This document shows positions 55,346 through 64,000 of a stretch of 64,000 bases of DNA, piece after piece; positions within the stretch are counted from its first letter, which is position 1, and each line of letters begins with the position of its first letter. A program made the position numbers and the translations under genes. The stretch lies in NCBI RefSeq assembly GCF_009928425.1, contig NZ_JAABNS010000001.1, positions 1,612,001 to 1,676,000 of the forward strand. The letters are read 5' to 3'. Source of the DNA: Pseudarthrobacter sp. ATCC 49987. Lineage in GTDB: Bacteria; Actinomycetota; Actinomycetes; Actinomycetales; Micrococcaceae. Under the pieces are notes generated by a model. It did not search any database, had not been told where the DNA came from, and saw only the letters and a program-made list of their open reading frames with translations.

Positions 55346-57031
55346 TTAGTGGCTGAGCGTCTTCTGGGTATCACCGGACTCGAGAGCCTCGTGGACACCG
55401 TGGTGGCCGTGGGCCGCCGCAAGCTCAGCGGGCGTAGCCGGGGCGACCCGGTCCTCGAAGAACCACTGGGAGAGTTTCGCGCGGCGCTTTTCCTTCTTGT
55501 CGACGACGCCATGGGCGTTCGGCTCCGCAGGAAGGGGCGACGGCGACTCGAAGCCGACCAGCTTGTAGCGCTTGTACTCATCCAGCGGCGCGTGGACCTC
55601 GATGAACTCGCCGTGCGGCAGGCGCACAATGCGGCCGGTTTCACGGCCGTGCAGGGCAATTTCGCGGTCCTTGCGCTGCAGTGCCAGGGCGATGCGCTTC
55701 GTGACGATGAAGGCAATGACCGGGCCGACGAAGAACAGTGCACGCAGCCAGTAGGTCACATCGTTCAGCGACACGTGGAAGTGCGTGGCGATGAGGTCCG
55801 AGCCGGCAGCTGCCCACATGACGCAGTACCAGACAAAGCCGGCCATGCCGATGGCGGTACGCGTCGGTGCGTTCCGCGGACGGTCCAGGACGTGGTGCTC
55901 GCGGTTGTCCTTGGTGATCCAGCGCTCGATCCACGGGTAGGTGAACATCACGGTGAAGAGGATGCCTGCAGGCACCAGGGCCGGGAGCAGGACGTTGAAG
56001 GTGAAGACGTGGCCGAACCAGATCTGCTCGACCTTCCAGTCGCCGATGATGCCCGGCATCAGGCGCAGGGCGCCGTCCACGAAGCCGATGTACCAGTCAG
56101 GCTGGGTGCCCGCCGACACGGGGGAGGGATCGTAGGGGCCGTAGTTCCAGATCGGGTTGATGGTGAAGAAGCCGGCCATGAGTGCGACGACACCGAACAC
56201 GATGAAGAAGAAGCCGCCGGCCTTGGCTGCGTAGACCGGGCCAAGGGGGTAGCCGACGACGTTGCCGTCGTTGCGTCCCGGGCCGGGATACTGGGTGTGC
56301 TTGTGCACCACCACCATAAAGAGGTGCATCACGATCATCAGGAGGATAAGCGCCGGAACCAGCAGAATGTGCAGCATGTACAGGCGGCCGATGATGGCCG
56401 TGCCGGGGAACTCTCCGCCGAAGAGGAAGAACGAAATGTACGTTCCGATGACCGGGATGGACTTGATCACGCCGTCGATAATGCGCAGGCCGTTGCCGGA
56501 AAGCAGGTCATCGGGGAGTGAGTAGCCGGTGAAGCCGGCAGCCATCGAGAGGATGAGCAGCACGCCGCCCACCACCCAGTTCATTTCGCGGGGCTTGCGG
56601 AAGGCGCCGGTGAAGAACACGCGCAGCATGTGCACAGACACCGAGGCCACAAACAGCAGCGCGGACCAGTGGTGGACCTGGCGCATGAACAGGCCGCCAC
56701 GGACATCGAAGGAGATGTTCAGGGAGGAGCTGTACGCCACGGACATCTCGACGTTCTTCAGCGGCGTGTACGAACCGGCGTAGCGAGTCTCTGCCATGGA
56801 CGGATCAAAGAAGAATGTCAGGAAGGTGCCCGAGAGCAGCAGGATGACGAAGGAGTACAGCGCCACTTCACCAAACATGAACGACCAGTGGTCCGGAAAG
56901 ACCTTGCGGCCGAATTCACGGAGGATCCCGGAACCGCCGACGCGCTCGTCAACGAAGTTGGTGATACGGCCGCCCTTGGTCTTGGCGACGAAGGCGGGGG
57001 CATTAGGCGTTGATGTTGCGCTCATGCTCAT
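55346..57031 (-). CDS. qcrB: Cytochrome bc1 complex cytochrome b subunit
   Basis: 561 residues, longer than mitochondrial-type cytochrome b because of a C-terminal extension of about 130 residues typical of actinobacteria (DKKEKRRAKLSQWFFEDRVA). Heme b ligand His pairs are in RQVHHWSALLFVASVSVH and YMLHILLVP/MIVMHLFMVVVH. The quinol-site motif is present as PDWYIGFVDGALR. It oxidises menaquinol and feeds QcrA and QcrC. ATG 57031 has GGGAG just upstream and overlaps the qcrA end by 29 bases. Confidence 0.96.
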   Translation of the reverse strand: MSMSATSTPNAPAFVAKTKGGRITNFVDERVGGSGILREFGRKVFPDHWSFMFGEVALYSFVILLLSGTFLTFFFDPSMAETRYAGSYTPLKNVEMSVAYSSSLNISFDVRGGLFMRQVHHWSALLFVASVSVHMLRVFFTGAFRKPREMNWVVGGVLLILSMAAGFTGYSLPDDLLSGNGLRIIDGVIKSIPVIGTYISFFLFGGEFPGTAIIGRLYMLHILLVPALILLMIVMHLFMVVVHKHTQYPGPGRNDGNVVGYPLGPVYAAKAGGFFFIVFGVVALMAGFFTINPIWNYGPYDPSPVSAGTQPDWYIGFVDGALRLMPGIIGDWKVEQIWFGHVFTFNVLLPALVPAGILFTVMFTYPWIERWITKDNREHHVLDRPRNAPTRTAIGMAGFVWYCVMWAAAGSDLIATHFHVSLNDVTYWLRALFFVGPVIAFIVTKRIALALQRKDREIALHGRETGRIVRLPHGEFIEVHAPLDEYKRYKLVGFESPSPLPAEPNAHGVVDKKEKRRAKLSQWFFEDRVAPATPAELAAAHGHHGVHEALESGDTQKTLSH

Positions 57032-58073
57032 CACGCTCCCAATAGCTAGGTCCAACAGGTTCATGGAAGTCGCTGGTGGCGACCAGGTAGCCCTCGGCAT
57101 CTACTGCGATTGGCAGCTGGGGGAGAGGACGGCTGGCCGGGCCAAAGATAACCTTGCATTCCTGGGTCAGGTCAAAGGTTGACTGGTGGCACGGGCACAG
57201 CAGGTGATGGGTCTGCTGCTCGTACAGGGCAACAGGGCAACCAACGTGGGTGCAGATCTTCGAATATGCAACGATCCCGTTGTAGCCCCAGTCCTCACGG
57301 CCAGCGGAAGGGTTGAGGGACTCGGGGTTCAGGCGCATGAGCAGAACGACGGCCTTGGCCTTTTCGTTCAGCTTGCCTTCGTGCAGTTCGTTAAGCCCTT
57401 CCGGGATGACGTGGAAAGCCGAGCCGATGGTGACGTCCGAGGCCTTGATGGGGGTGCCATCGGGGTCGCGGGTGAGCCGCTTAAGCTTTCCGTCCTGGGG
57501 TGCCCACATGGTGTGGGCCAGTGCGTTGTCAGGACGCGGACCCAGGTCACCGAAGACGGCGAGGGCCGGCAGGGGAGCCAGCGCCACGGCGCCCAGAAGG
57601 GTGTTGCGGATCAGCGGCCGGCGCTTGATGCCTGTTTCCTCGACAATATCGTCGACGATCCGGACAGCGGCAAGGCGGTCTTCCTCGGTGCGGATGGCAT
57701 GACGCTCTTCCGAGACTTCATGGTCCGGCATGAGGGCCTTCGCCCAGTGCACGATGCCGGTGCCGATGCCGAGCATTGCAAAGGCGGTACCGATGCCGAG
57801 CAGCGCGTTCTGCAGCCGGATCGTCGCGATCGCGGTGTCATGGCCCAGATCGATGGCAAAGTAGGCCACCAGGAAGATCAGGGTGCCAACGACCGAGATC
57901 CCGAAAAGAAGGGCTACCTGCCGTTCTGCTCGTTTTGCGGCCTTCGGGTCCGTGTCGGCCAGGCGCAAACGATGCGGGGGAATTCCAGGATCCTGGAACT
58001 TCTCCACCTCATTCTGACCAGCCGTAGCTACGGTGCCCGAGTGGTTCGGACTGCCGTCACTATGGTTGCCCAT
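57003..58073 (-). CDS. qcrA: Cytochrome bc1 complex Rieske iron-sulfur subunit
   Basis: 356 residues with three N-terminal hydrophobic helices, the actinobacterial form (others have one). The [2Fe-2S] ligands are in CTHVGC and CPCHQS in the C-terminal domain (about residues 275-300). It moves electrons from quinol to cytochrome cc. ATG 58073 has GAGG seven bases upstream; another ATG lies 12 bases earlier. It is the third gene of the unit, after qcrC, with a 101-base gap. Confidence 0.96.
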   Translation of the reverse strand: MGNHSDGSPNHSGTVATAGQNEVEKFQDPGIPPHRLRLADTDPKAAKRAERQVALLFGISVVGTLIFLVAYFAIDLGHDTAIATIRLQNALLGIGTAFAMLGIGTGIVHWAKALMPDHEVSEERHAIRTEEDRLAAVRIVDDIVEETGIKRRPLIRNTLLGAVALAPLPALAVFGDLGPRPDNALAHTMWAPQDGKLKRLTRDPDGTPIKASDVTIGSAFHVIPEGLNELHEGKLNEKAKAVVLLMRLNPESLNPSAGREDWGYNGIVAYSKICTHVGCPVALYEQQTHHLLCPCHQSTFDLTQECKVIFGPASRPLPQLPIAVDAEGYLVATSDFHEPVGPSYWERDEHERNINA

Positions 58074-58174
58074 AATTCGCCTCATCCCTCTCTCGTCTCG
58101 GCGAGTGCCGAGTTAGCTTTCAATTCAAACTGCTGACAGGTCAGCAGAAAACTCTTACAGGTGCAACAGGTGGG

Positions 58175-58960
58175 CTAGGACGTCCGGGACGTAAGCCAGA
58201 TGGTGAAGGCGATGATGACGCCGAGGCCGGCGATCCAGACAAACAGGCCTTCGGACACCGGGCCCAAAGAACCCAGATCCGCGCCACCGGGTGAACCGTT
58301 GGCTTCGATCTGCTTCAGGAAGGTGATGATGTCACGCTTGCCTTCGGGTCCGACATTGGCGTCGCTGAAGACCGGCATGTTCTGCGGGCCGGTGACCATT
58401 GCTTCGTAGATGTGCTTGCCGGAGACGTCGGCGAGGGCCGGGGCGAACTTGCCCCGGGTCAGCGCGCCGCCGGCGGCAGCAGCGTTGTGGCACATGGCGC
58501 AGTTGGTGCGGAACAGCTCGCCACCGTTGGCGGCGTCGCCCTTTTCATCGAGGACACCTGCCTCGGGAATGGACGGGCCCGGGCCGAGCGAGGCAACGTA
58601 AGCGGACAGCTGGTGGGTCTGCTCCTCGTTGAACTGGGCGGGCTTCTTGTAGGCCTGCGGGCCGTTCATCTGCATGGGCATGCGGCCGGTGCCAACCTGG
58701 AAGTCAACGGCGGCAGCGCCGACGCCTACCAGGGACGGTCCGTCTTTGGACCCGCTGGACCCCATGCCGTGGCAGGTGGCGCAGTTGGCGGCAAAGAGCT
58801 TGCCGCCTTCCTCTGCGTCATTTGCGCTGAAGCTGGTGGTGGCCTTGGCCTGGTTGACGGTGGTGGCAACGGCGTACAGCCCACCAGTGACCAGGAGGCC
58901 CATCAGCAGCAGTGCAATTGCTGCCAGTGGGTGACGTCGCTTCTGCGAGAGTGCCTTCAC
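58175..58960 (-). CDS. qcrC: Cytochrome bc1 complex diheme cytochrome c subunit
   Basis: 261 residues: an N-terminal basic segment and signal-anchor helix (about 10-33), two cytochrome c folds with heme motifs CATCH (about residue 60) and CAMCH (about 156), each with a later Met (the MPMQMNG and NMPVFSD segments), and a C-terminal membrane helix. This diheme subunit replaces soluble cytochrome c by passing electrons straight to CtaC in the bc1-aa3 supercomplex. It lies 86 bases after ctaE. Confidence 0.96.
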   Translation of the reverse strand: MKALSQKRRHPLAAIALLLMGLLVTGGLYAVATTVNQAKATTSFSANDAEEGGKLFAANCATCHGMGSSGSKDGPSLVGVGAAAVDFQVGTGRMPMQMNGPQAYKKPAQFNEEQTHQLSAYVASLGPGPSIPEAGVLDEKGDAANGGELFRTNCAMCHNAAAAGGALTRGKFAPALADVSGKHIYEAMVTGPQNMPVFSDANVGPEGKRDIITFLKQIEANGSPGGADLGSLGPVSEGLFVWIAGLGVIIAFTIWLTSRTS

Positions 58961-59046
58961 GTGGTGGTTCCTTTATTCGATCGTGCGTTGGCTCCGGGAG
59001 CCGCTTCTTGAAATTCTGCCTCTTGTAGAAAAAGAGTCAAGTCTTG

Positions 59047-59685
59047 CTACTTGAGGACGTAGATGACCAGGAAGAGGCCGATCCAGACGACGTCGACGAA
59101 GTGCCAGTAGTACGAGGTGACGATCGCGGAGGTTGCTTCGAAGTGGCCGAACTTCTTCGCTGCGAAGGAGCGGCCCATGATGAGGAGGAACGCAACCAGA
59201 CCGCCGATAACGTGCAGGCCGTGGAAGCCCGTGGTGATGTAGAAGGCCGAACCGTAAGCGTTGGAGGAGAGCGAGACATGCTCGGAAACGAGCATGGCGT
59301 ACTCAGTCGCCTGGCCGGCCACGAAGACGGAACCCATGATGAATGTCACGGTGAACCATTCGTTCATACCCCAGCGGGTGAAGCTGAGGCGGCCGCCGCT
59401 TCGACGCGGCTGAAGCCGCTCGGCGGCGAAGACGCCCATCTGGCAAGTAAAGGAACTTGCCACGAGGACGATCGTGTTGACGAGCGCAAAGGGGAAGTTG
59501 AGCTTGGCTGTCTCTTCGGCCCACATCTGTCCGGAAGTCGAACGGAGTGTGAAGTACATGGCAAAGAGACCGGCGAAGAACATCAACTCACTGGACAGCC
59601 AGACTACGGTTCCAACAGAAACCATGTTCGGGCGATTCAGCGTCGGGTGCGCCGGGGTACTGGGGGCATGGGTCGCAGATGTCAC
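59047..59685 (-). CDS. ctaE: Cytochrome c oxidase subunit III
   Basis: 212 residues, five hydrophobic helices, the short subunit [23 protein letters not shown] opens the first helix, with the conserved Glu; [18 protein letters not shown] and [14 protein letters not shown] are the classic later signatures. It starts the ctaE-qcrC-qcrA-qcrB operon. GTG 59685 lies six bases after CATAAT (59692-59697, minus strand), with TTGGGC 18 bases further up as a -35, so it is leaderless. A 17-base palindrome covers the -10 and the start of transcription. Confidence 0.95.
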   Translation of the reverse strand: MTSATHAPSTPAHPTLNRPNMVSVGTVVWLSSELMFFAGLFAMYFTLRSTSGQMWAEETAKLNFPFALVNTIVLVASSFTCQMGVFAAERLQPRRSGGRLSFTRWGMNEWFTVTFIMGSVFVAGQATEYAMLVSEHVSLSSNAYGSAFYITTGFHGLHVIGGLVAFLLIMGRSFAAKKFGHFEATSAIVTSYYWHFVDVVWIGLFLVIYVLK

Positions 59686-59702
59686 ATAGACATTATGTCT
59701 AT
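59686..59702. promoter_or_regulatory. Perfect 17-base palindrome at the ctaE promoter
   Basis: ATAGACATTATGTCTAT, symmetric about 59694. It overlaps the -10 box and the transcription start of the ctaE-qcr operon, the place where a repressor would act. It is A/T-rich in a very GC-rich genome. The binding protein is unknown. Confidence 0.6.
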
Positions 59703-59821
59703 AAAACTCCCTCCTGCCCAACGCAAACCGCGTTTTGCGGGGACTTTTTCTACAAAGACGCGAATTCGCGCGGAAAAGTTCCCGGAGCGGTTCACATTGG
59801 TCTTTGCGGTGCGCACCTCGA

Positions 59822-59827
59822 TAGCAT
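59822..59827 (+). promoter_or_regulatory. -10 box of trpD
   Basis: TAGCAT, six bases before the GTG of trpD, the same hexamer and spacing as at the FAD dehydrogenase gene. No ribosome site follows. Confidence 0.6.
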
Positions 59828-59833
59828 CAGAAC

Positions 59834-60892
59834 GTGACTTCTCAGGCATCTGCACAGGCGGCAGTCAACACGTGGCCGCGGCTCATCAAGGCACTCATCG
59901 ACGGGACGGATCTCACGACCGGCAACACGGAGTGGGCGATGAACTCGATCATGTCCGGGGAGGCGAGCCCGGTTCAGGTTGCCGGTTTCCTCGTGGCGCT
60001 GCGGTCCAAGGGGGAAACCGTCGACGAACTTGTTGGCCTGGTCGAGGCGATGGTCGCAAATGCGAGCCCCATTGAGATAGCAGGGCAGAAGCTGGACATC
60101 GTGGGAACCGGCGGGGACCAGCAGAACACGGTGAATATTTCCACCATGGCCGCCCTGATCGCGGCCGGTGCCGGTGCGAAGGTGGTTAAGCACGGCAACC
60201 GCGCAGCGTCCTCGACCTCCGGGTCGGCCGACGTGCTTGAAGCCCTGGGGGTCCGGCTCGACCTGCCGATCCCCCGGGTTGCCCTCAATGCCGAAGAGGC
60301 CGGCATCACGTTCTGCTTCGCCCAGGTATTCCACCCCTCCATGCGGTATGCCGCCGTCGCCCGCCGCGAACTGGGAGTGCCGACGGCCTTCAACTTCCTG
60401 GGTCCGATGATTAACCCTGCGCATGTCCAGGCCTCGGCGGTTGGCGTCGCCAACGAGCGGATGGCGCCGCTGGTGGCAGGAGTGCTGGCCAAGCGCGGCA
60501 GCCGGGGGCTCGTCTTCCGCGGAAACGACGGACTGGACGAGCTCACCACCACCGGCCCGTCCAGGGTGTGGGAAATCCGGCACGGGGCAGTGAACGAGGA
60601 GATCTTCGACCCGCGCGAGCTGGGCATCCGGCAGGCAACCCTCGAGGAGCTCCGCGGCGGGGACGCCGCGGCCAATGCCGCCGTTGTGCGGTCCGTACTC
60701 TCCGGTGCCCACGGTTCCGCGCGCGATGCCGCGCTGCTGAACGCCGCTGCCGGACTCGTGGCGTTTGACCTGGATGCCGTCGGCCCGTTCAGCGAGCGGA
60801 TGGCCGCGGCGTTGAAGCGCGCAGAAGAGTCCATCGAGTCAGGTGCTGCCACTGCCGTGCTGGACCGTTGGGTCGCGCTCTCGCGCAGCTGA
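59834..60892 (+). CDS. trpD: Anthranilate phosphoribosyltransferase
   Basis: 352 residues. The phosphoribosyl-pyrophosphate motif [14 protein letters not shown] (about residues 91-104), [21 protein letters not shown] and the later [11 protein letters not shown] are standard TrpD signatures. It joins anthranilate to PRPP in tryptophan synthesis. No other trp gene is near, so it is unlinked from the main pathway cluster, as in some actinobacteria. Probably leaderless from GTG 59834. Confidence 0.96.
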   Translation: MTSQASAQAAVNTWPRLIKALIDGTDLTTGNTEWAMNSIMSGEASPVQVAGFLVALRSKGETVDELVGLVEAMVANASPIEIAGQKLDIVGTGGDQQNTVNISTMAALIAAGAGAKVVKHGNRAASSTSGSADVLEALGVRLDLPIPRVALNAEEAGITFCFAQVFHPSMRYAAVARRELGVPTAFNFLGPMINPAHVQASAVGVANERMAPLVAGVLAKRGSRGLVFRGNDGLDELTTTGPSRVWEIRHGAVNEEIFDPRELGIRQATLEELRGGDAAANAAVVRSVLSGAHGSARDAALLNAAAGLVAFDLDAVGPFSERMAAALKRAEESIESGAATAVLDRWVALSRS

Positions 60893-60942
60893 ACCGCCTG
60901 CGGTACCGGCAGCCGGCGATCCCGGCCCCGCAGCCGCCGGGC

Positions 60943-61224
60943 CTACTGTTCGAAGCCGAGGGCGAAGGCCGCGTCCAGGTCGTGCCGGGAGTAGGCCCGG
61001 AATGCGATCTGTGTGGTGGTGTGGACAACGCCGGGAACCTTGGACAGCTTGTCCGCGATGGCGTCGGCGAGGTCCTCATGCTTCGGAACACGCGCGATCG
61101 CGATGAGATCCCATTCGCCGGTCACGGAGTAGACCTCGCTGATGCCCTGGATGGCGGAGATTTCTTCCGCGGTCTCCGGGATACGGGAAGCGTCTGTCTT
61201 AATCAGGACGAAAGCGGTGACCAC
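60943..61224 (-). CDS. Lrp/AsnC ligand-binding domain protein (stand-alone RAM domain)
   Basis: 93 residues forming only the C-terminal ligand-binding/oligomerisation domain of Lrp/AsnC regulators: TAFVLIKTDASRIPETAEEI, ISEVYSVTGEWDLIAIARV and VPGVVHTTTQIAFRAYS. The DNA-binding helix-turn-helix is absent, so it probably modulates something by binding an amino acid rather than binding DNA itself. GTG 61224 has AAGG seven bases upstream. It faces trpD with a 50-base gap. Confidence 0.9.
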   Translation of the reverse strand: MVTAFVLIKTDASRIPETAEEISAIQGISEVYSVTGEWDLIAIARVPKHEDLADAIADKLSKVPGVVHTTTQIAFRAYSRHDLDAAFALGFEQ

Positions 61225-61321
61225 GTGTGAACCTTTCCGGATCTGTTGCGCCGTTGCCGGCCGAGTTCAGGCCCGGATGGTGCTCCGTGGGCCTCGGCCG
61301 TGTCCCTGCAAGCCTAGTCCA

Positions 61322-61762
61322 TTACGCCTTGCTGCGGCGTGTGTTGAGCCGCCGGGCGCCGGCGGCCACCAGCCGATACCCGAGCAGCAGGATTCCCAGG
61401 CTGAGCAGGGCCACAATGACGAACGGCAGCACCACGGTTTGTCCGGTGACGGCCCGCAGGAGCATGCCGACCGTGACCGCACCAAGCCAGACTGCAACGC
61501 CTGCGGGCCAGAGGGCCAGCGGCGAGCGCCACAGCCGCAGGACCAGCCAGGACACTGCCGCCCCGACGAGGAACGGCCAGGCAGTGGACAGCACCCCGCT
61601 GATGACGTCCCCGCGCTGATGGGCGTCGCGGCCGATGGCGGCGAAAATGAGGATCAGCGCGGCATCGGCGCAGGCGGCCAGCACTACGGACCGGCTTGCC
61701 CCCGGTCCGGGGGTGGGGCGGGTGCCGGCGGGGCGGGGGAGTGGAGGCGTTGCAGAAGGCAT
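61322..61762 (-). CDS. DUF3054 membrane protein
   Basis: 146 residues, four hydrophobic helices after a Pro-rich start. ADAALILIFAAIGRDAHQRG is the family's first helix and conserved polar turn; STAWPFLVGAAVSWLVLR and PAGVAVWLGAVTVGMLLR follow. Function unknown. TAGGCT at 61770-61775 (minus strand) lies seven bases before the ATG, so it is probably leaderless. Confidence 0.88.
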   Translation of the reverse strand: MPSATPPLPRPAGTRPTPGPGASRSVVLAACADAALILIFAAIGRDAHQRGDVISGVLSTAWPFLVGAAVSWLVLRLWRSPLALWPAGVAVWLGAVTVGMLLRAVTGQTVVLPFVIVALLSLGILLLGYRLVAAGARRLNTRRSKA

Positions 61763-61951
61763 GCGTCCAAGCCTACGCCGGAAGCTGAGCCAGGCGTCAG
61801 GTCAGCTCCAGCCGCGGCGCTGCAGCAGCGGGGCTGGCCGTTGCGTCTTGCCGTCGGGACGCCCCAGGGTGTCAAATCCAGGTAGACAGCCCACGCTGCA
61901 GGGCAGCTGGCGGCCCGGCCGGCTCCCGGCGATGCAACCCAGGAGGTTCCC

Positions 61952-64000
61952 ATGCCTGCGAAAGACGCCAGGGTCCCGGCTAAGGCGGCCGCCCGGGGCA
62001 CGTCCGAACTCCGGCGGGCCGATGCCTCCGACACCCTGCCGCCGGAGAAGCCGGAGCAGATCCGGAACGTGGCGCTGGTTGGCCGCTCGGGATCGGGCAA
62101 GACCATGCTGGCCGAGGCGCTGCTTGCCGCAACCGGCGCGATTCCGCGCAAGGGGTCCATCACCGACGGCACCACCGTGAGTGACTCTGAGCCCGCCGCA
62201 GTCCACCAGCAACGATCCGTCGCTCTCTCCGTAGTGCCCTTGGTGGCGGGCGGCATCAAAGTGAACCTGCTCGACACGCCGGGCTACCCGGACTTCGTCG
62301 GGGAACTCCGCGCCGGGCTGCGGGCGGCAGACACGGCGCTGTTCGTCGTCTCGGCGGTTGACGACATCGATGCTTCCACCACGGCCCTGTGGGGCGAGTG
62401 CCAGCGTGCCGGGGTTCCGCGGGCCGTGGTGATCAGCCGGCTGGACCACCCCAGGGCGGACTTCGACGCGGCCCTTGCGAGATGCCAGCGGGCCTTCGGC
62501 GAGGCGGTCTTGCCGCTCTACCTTCCGGTCAGCGAGGGAGGCGGTATCACCGGACTGCTGGGTTTGCTCGCGGGCACCGTTTCGGGACGGACGACAGGCG
62601 ACGCGCCGCCGGTGTACCGGAACGCTGACGACGTCGAACGTGTCGGCTCGGAGGCCGCCCGGGGCGCGCTCATCGAAGGCATCATCGCTGAAAGCGAGGA
62701 CGAATCGTTGATGGACCGGTACCTCGGAGGCGAGGAAATCCCCGCGGAAATCCTGGTCAGCGACCTGGTGACAGCAATGGCCCGGGGGTCCTTCCATCCG
62801 GTGCTCGCAACCTCCGCCGAAACCGGCGTCGGGCTGGCGGAACTCCTGGACGTGGTGACACGGGCCTTTCCTGATCCAACCGAACATGAGCGGCCGGCGG
62901 TATCCCACCTGGACGGCAGCCCGGCCGCCCCACCGGATTGCGACCCTGCCGGGCCGCTGCTCGGCGAGGTGGTGCGGACCACGACCGACCCGTTCCTGGG
63001 CCGCGTCTGCCTGGTCCGGATCTTCTCCGGAACGCTCCGGGAGGACACGGCCGTCCATGTGGCCGGGCACGGCCTCGAGGAGCGGGGCCACGCAGACCAC
63101 GACAGCGATGAGCGGGTCTCACACCTGTACTCGCCGCTGGGTGCCAGCCTGCGGCCGGTGCCCTACAGTGTGGCCGGGGACATCTGTGCCCTGACCAAAG
63201 TCGGCCCCGCCGAGACCGGCGACACGATTTCAGCCAAGGAGATGCCGCTGCTGATCCGGCCGTGGGAGATGCCGGAACCGTTGCTGCCGGTGGCCATCGA
63301 GGCGGCCTCCCATGGTGATGAGGATGCCCTGGCCAGGAGCCTGGGAAAGGTCGCGGCGGGGGACCCGGCGCTCAGAGTGGAACGAAACTCCGAGACCCAC
63401 CAACTGGTCCTCTGGTGCATGGGCGAGGCGCATGCGGACGTGGTCCTGGGCAGGCTGCGGGAGCTGGGTGTCAACCTGCAAACTGTCGACGTCGTCACCC
63501 CCCTGCGCGAGACGTTCGCCGGGCCGGCTGCGGGCCACGGCCGGCACGTCAAGCAGTCCGGGGGCCATGGCCAGTACGCCGTCTGTGACATCGCGGTTGA
63601 ACCGCTGGAACGGGGCGGCGGCTTTGAATTCGTGGACAAGACCGTGGGCGGAGTCATCCCGGGACCCTTTATCGCCTCGGTGGAAAAAGGAGTGCGGGGA
63701 CAGATGCAGAAGGGGGTCTCCGCCGGATTCCCGGTGGTGGACATCCGGGTGACCCTGCTCGGCGGCAAGGCCCACAGCGTGGACTCGTCGGATGCGGCCT
63801 TCCAGGCAGCCGGGGCGCTGGCGTTGCGGGAGGCTGCGGCGGCCGGGCGCATCCAGCTGCTGGAGCCCGTTTCGGCCGTGACGGTCAGCGTTTCGGACGA
63901 ACACGTGGGCGCGGTGATGAGCGACCTGTCGTCGCGCCGTGCGCGACTGACCGGGTCGACGTCGACCGGGGGAGACCTGACGGAAGTCGCGGCCGAAGTG
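61952..64000 (+). CDS. Elongation factor G-like GTPase (EF-G2 type), partial at the window end
   Basis: 683 codons are open to the last base with no stop. The G domain is recognisable but altered: G1 GRSGSGKT (residues 44-51) instead of AHVDAGKT, G3 DTPGYPDF instead of DTPGHVDF, and SRLDHP where EF-G has NKMD. EF-G domains II to V follow (GEVVRTTTDPFLGRVCLVRI, then GGHGQYAVCDIAVEPLERGG and GGKAHSVDSSDAAFQAAGAL). This is the second, EF-G-like paralogue found in actinobacteria, of uncertain role, and not the main fusA. ATG 61952 has AGGAGG six bases upstream. Confidence 0.9.
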   Translation, partial: MPAKDARVPAKAAARGTSELRRADASDTLPPEKPEQIRNVALVGRSGSGKTMLAEALLAATGAIPRKGSITDGTTVSDSEPAAVHQQRSVALSVVPLVAGGIKVNLLDTPGYPDFVGELRAGLRAADTALFVVSAVDDIDASTTALWGECQRAGVPRAVVISRLDHPRADFDAALARCQRAFGEAVLPLYLPVSEGGGITGLLGLLAGTVSGRTTGDAPPVYRNADDVERVGSEAARGALIEGIIAESEDESLMDRYLGGEEIPAEILVSDLVTAMARGSFHPVLATSAETGVGLAELLDVVTRAFPDPTEHERPAVSHLDGSPAAPPDCDPAGPLLGEVVRTTTDPFLGRVCLVRIFSGTLREDTAVHVAGHGLEERGHADHDSDERVSHLYSPLGASLRPVPYSVAGDICALTKVGPAETGDTISAKEMPLLIRPWEMPEPLLPVAIEAASHGDEDALARSLGKVAAGDPALRVERNSETHQLVLWCMGEAHADVVLGRLRELGVNLQTVDVVTPLRETFAGPAAGHGRHVKQSGGHGQYAVCDIAVEPLERGGGFEFVDKTVGGVIPGPFIASVEKGVRGQMQKGVSAGFPVVDIRVTLLGGKAHSVDSSDAAFQAAGALALREAAAAGRIQLLEPVSAVTVSVSDEHVGAVMSDLSSRRARLTGSTSTGGDLTEVAAEV

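Overview
The window reads as chromosomal DNA of a high-GC actinobacterium of the Micrococcaceae type, most like Arthrobacter or Pseudarthrobacter. This rests on the strongly G/C-ending codon use, many GTG and TTG starts, frequent leaderless promoters, actinobacterial families (DUF3043, DUF3054, DUF3097, DUF4870, DUF222/HNH), a bc1-aa3 respiratory chain with the diheme QcrC, and the order hrcA-dnaJ-rsmE ... phoH-ybeY-CBS protein-era ... leuA-recO-uppS. No prophage, insertion sequence, CRISPR array, rRNA or tRNA gene was seen. Nearly all the DNA is core chromosome.

Layout. 1-2.8 kb: glycerol use (end of glpD, then glpF and glpK). 2.8-10.6 kb, minus strand: an unusual cluster of two CusA/CzcA-like RND permeases around a very small lipoprotein adaptor, followed by a secreted protein. 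10.6-11.3 kb: a less GC-rich non-coding stretch running into a leucine leader peptide and attenuator for leuS. 11.3-20.7 kb: leuS, degV, a DUF222/HNH protein, comEA, comEC and holA. 20.9-26.7 kb: rpsT, a PemK-like protein, lepA, hemW, DUF4870 and DUF3097. 26.9-30 kb: a CIRCE-controlled hrcA-dnaJ-rsmE unit. 30-37.2 kb: a GerMN lipoprotein, then phoH-ybeY-CBS protein-era and an LCP ligase. 37.3-42.9 kb: an M13 peptidase, leuA with its own leucine leader peptide, recO and uppS. 43-46.7 kb: an FAD dehydrogenase with two tandem alpha/beta hydrolases. 46.8-50.7 kb: pyrD, DUF3043, an M20 dipeptidase and an ErpA-type Fe-S carrier. 50.9-59.7 kb: cytochrome oxidase ctaC-ctaD-ctaF on the plus strand and ctaE-qcrC-qcrA-qcrB on the minus strand, with an HPr gene and a divergent DasR-like GntR regulator lying between the two blocks. 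59.8-64 kb: trpD, an AsnC-type domain protein, DUF3054 and an EF-G-like GTPase cut by the window edge.

How it works together. The two respiratory blocks supply subunits of the cytochrome bc1-aa3 supercomplex, and the upstream ErpA-like protein fits Fe-S supply to the Rieske subunit. The HPr/GntR pair carries a near-consensus DasR operator between its divergent starts, which points to sugar (possibly N-acetylglucosamine) control of PTS capacity. leuS and leuA, 28 kb apart, both begin with short Leu-rich leader peptides placed 6 bases after a -10 box and followed by a long hairpin, so leucine charging and leucine synthesis appear to be sensed in the same way. At least eleven starts in the window lie 6-7 bases downstream of a -10 hexamer with no Shine-Dalgarno sequence, which indicates widespread leaderless transcription.

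The most system-like unexplained item is the double-RND cluster at 2.9-10.6 kb in a cell expected to have no Gram-negative outer membrane.
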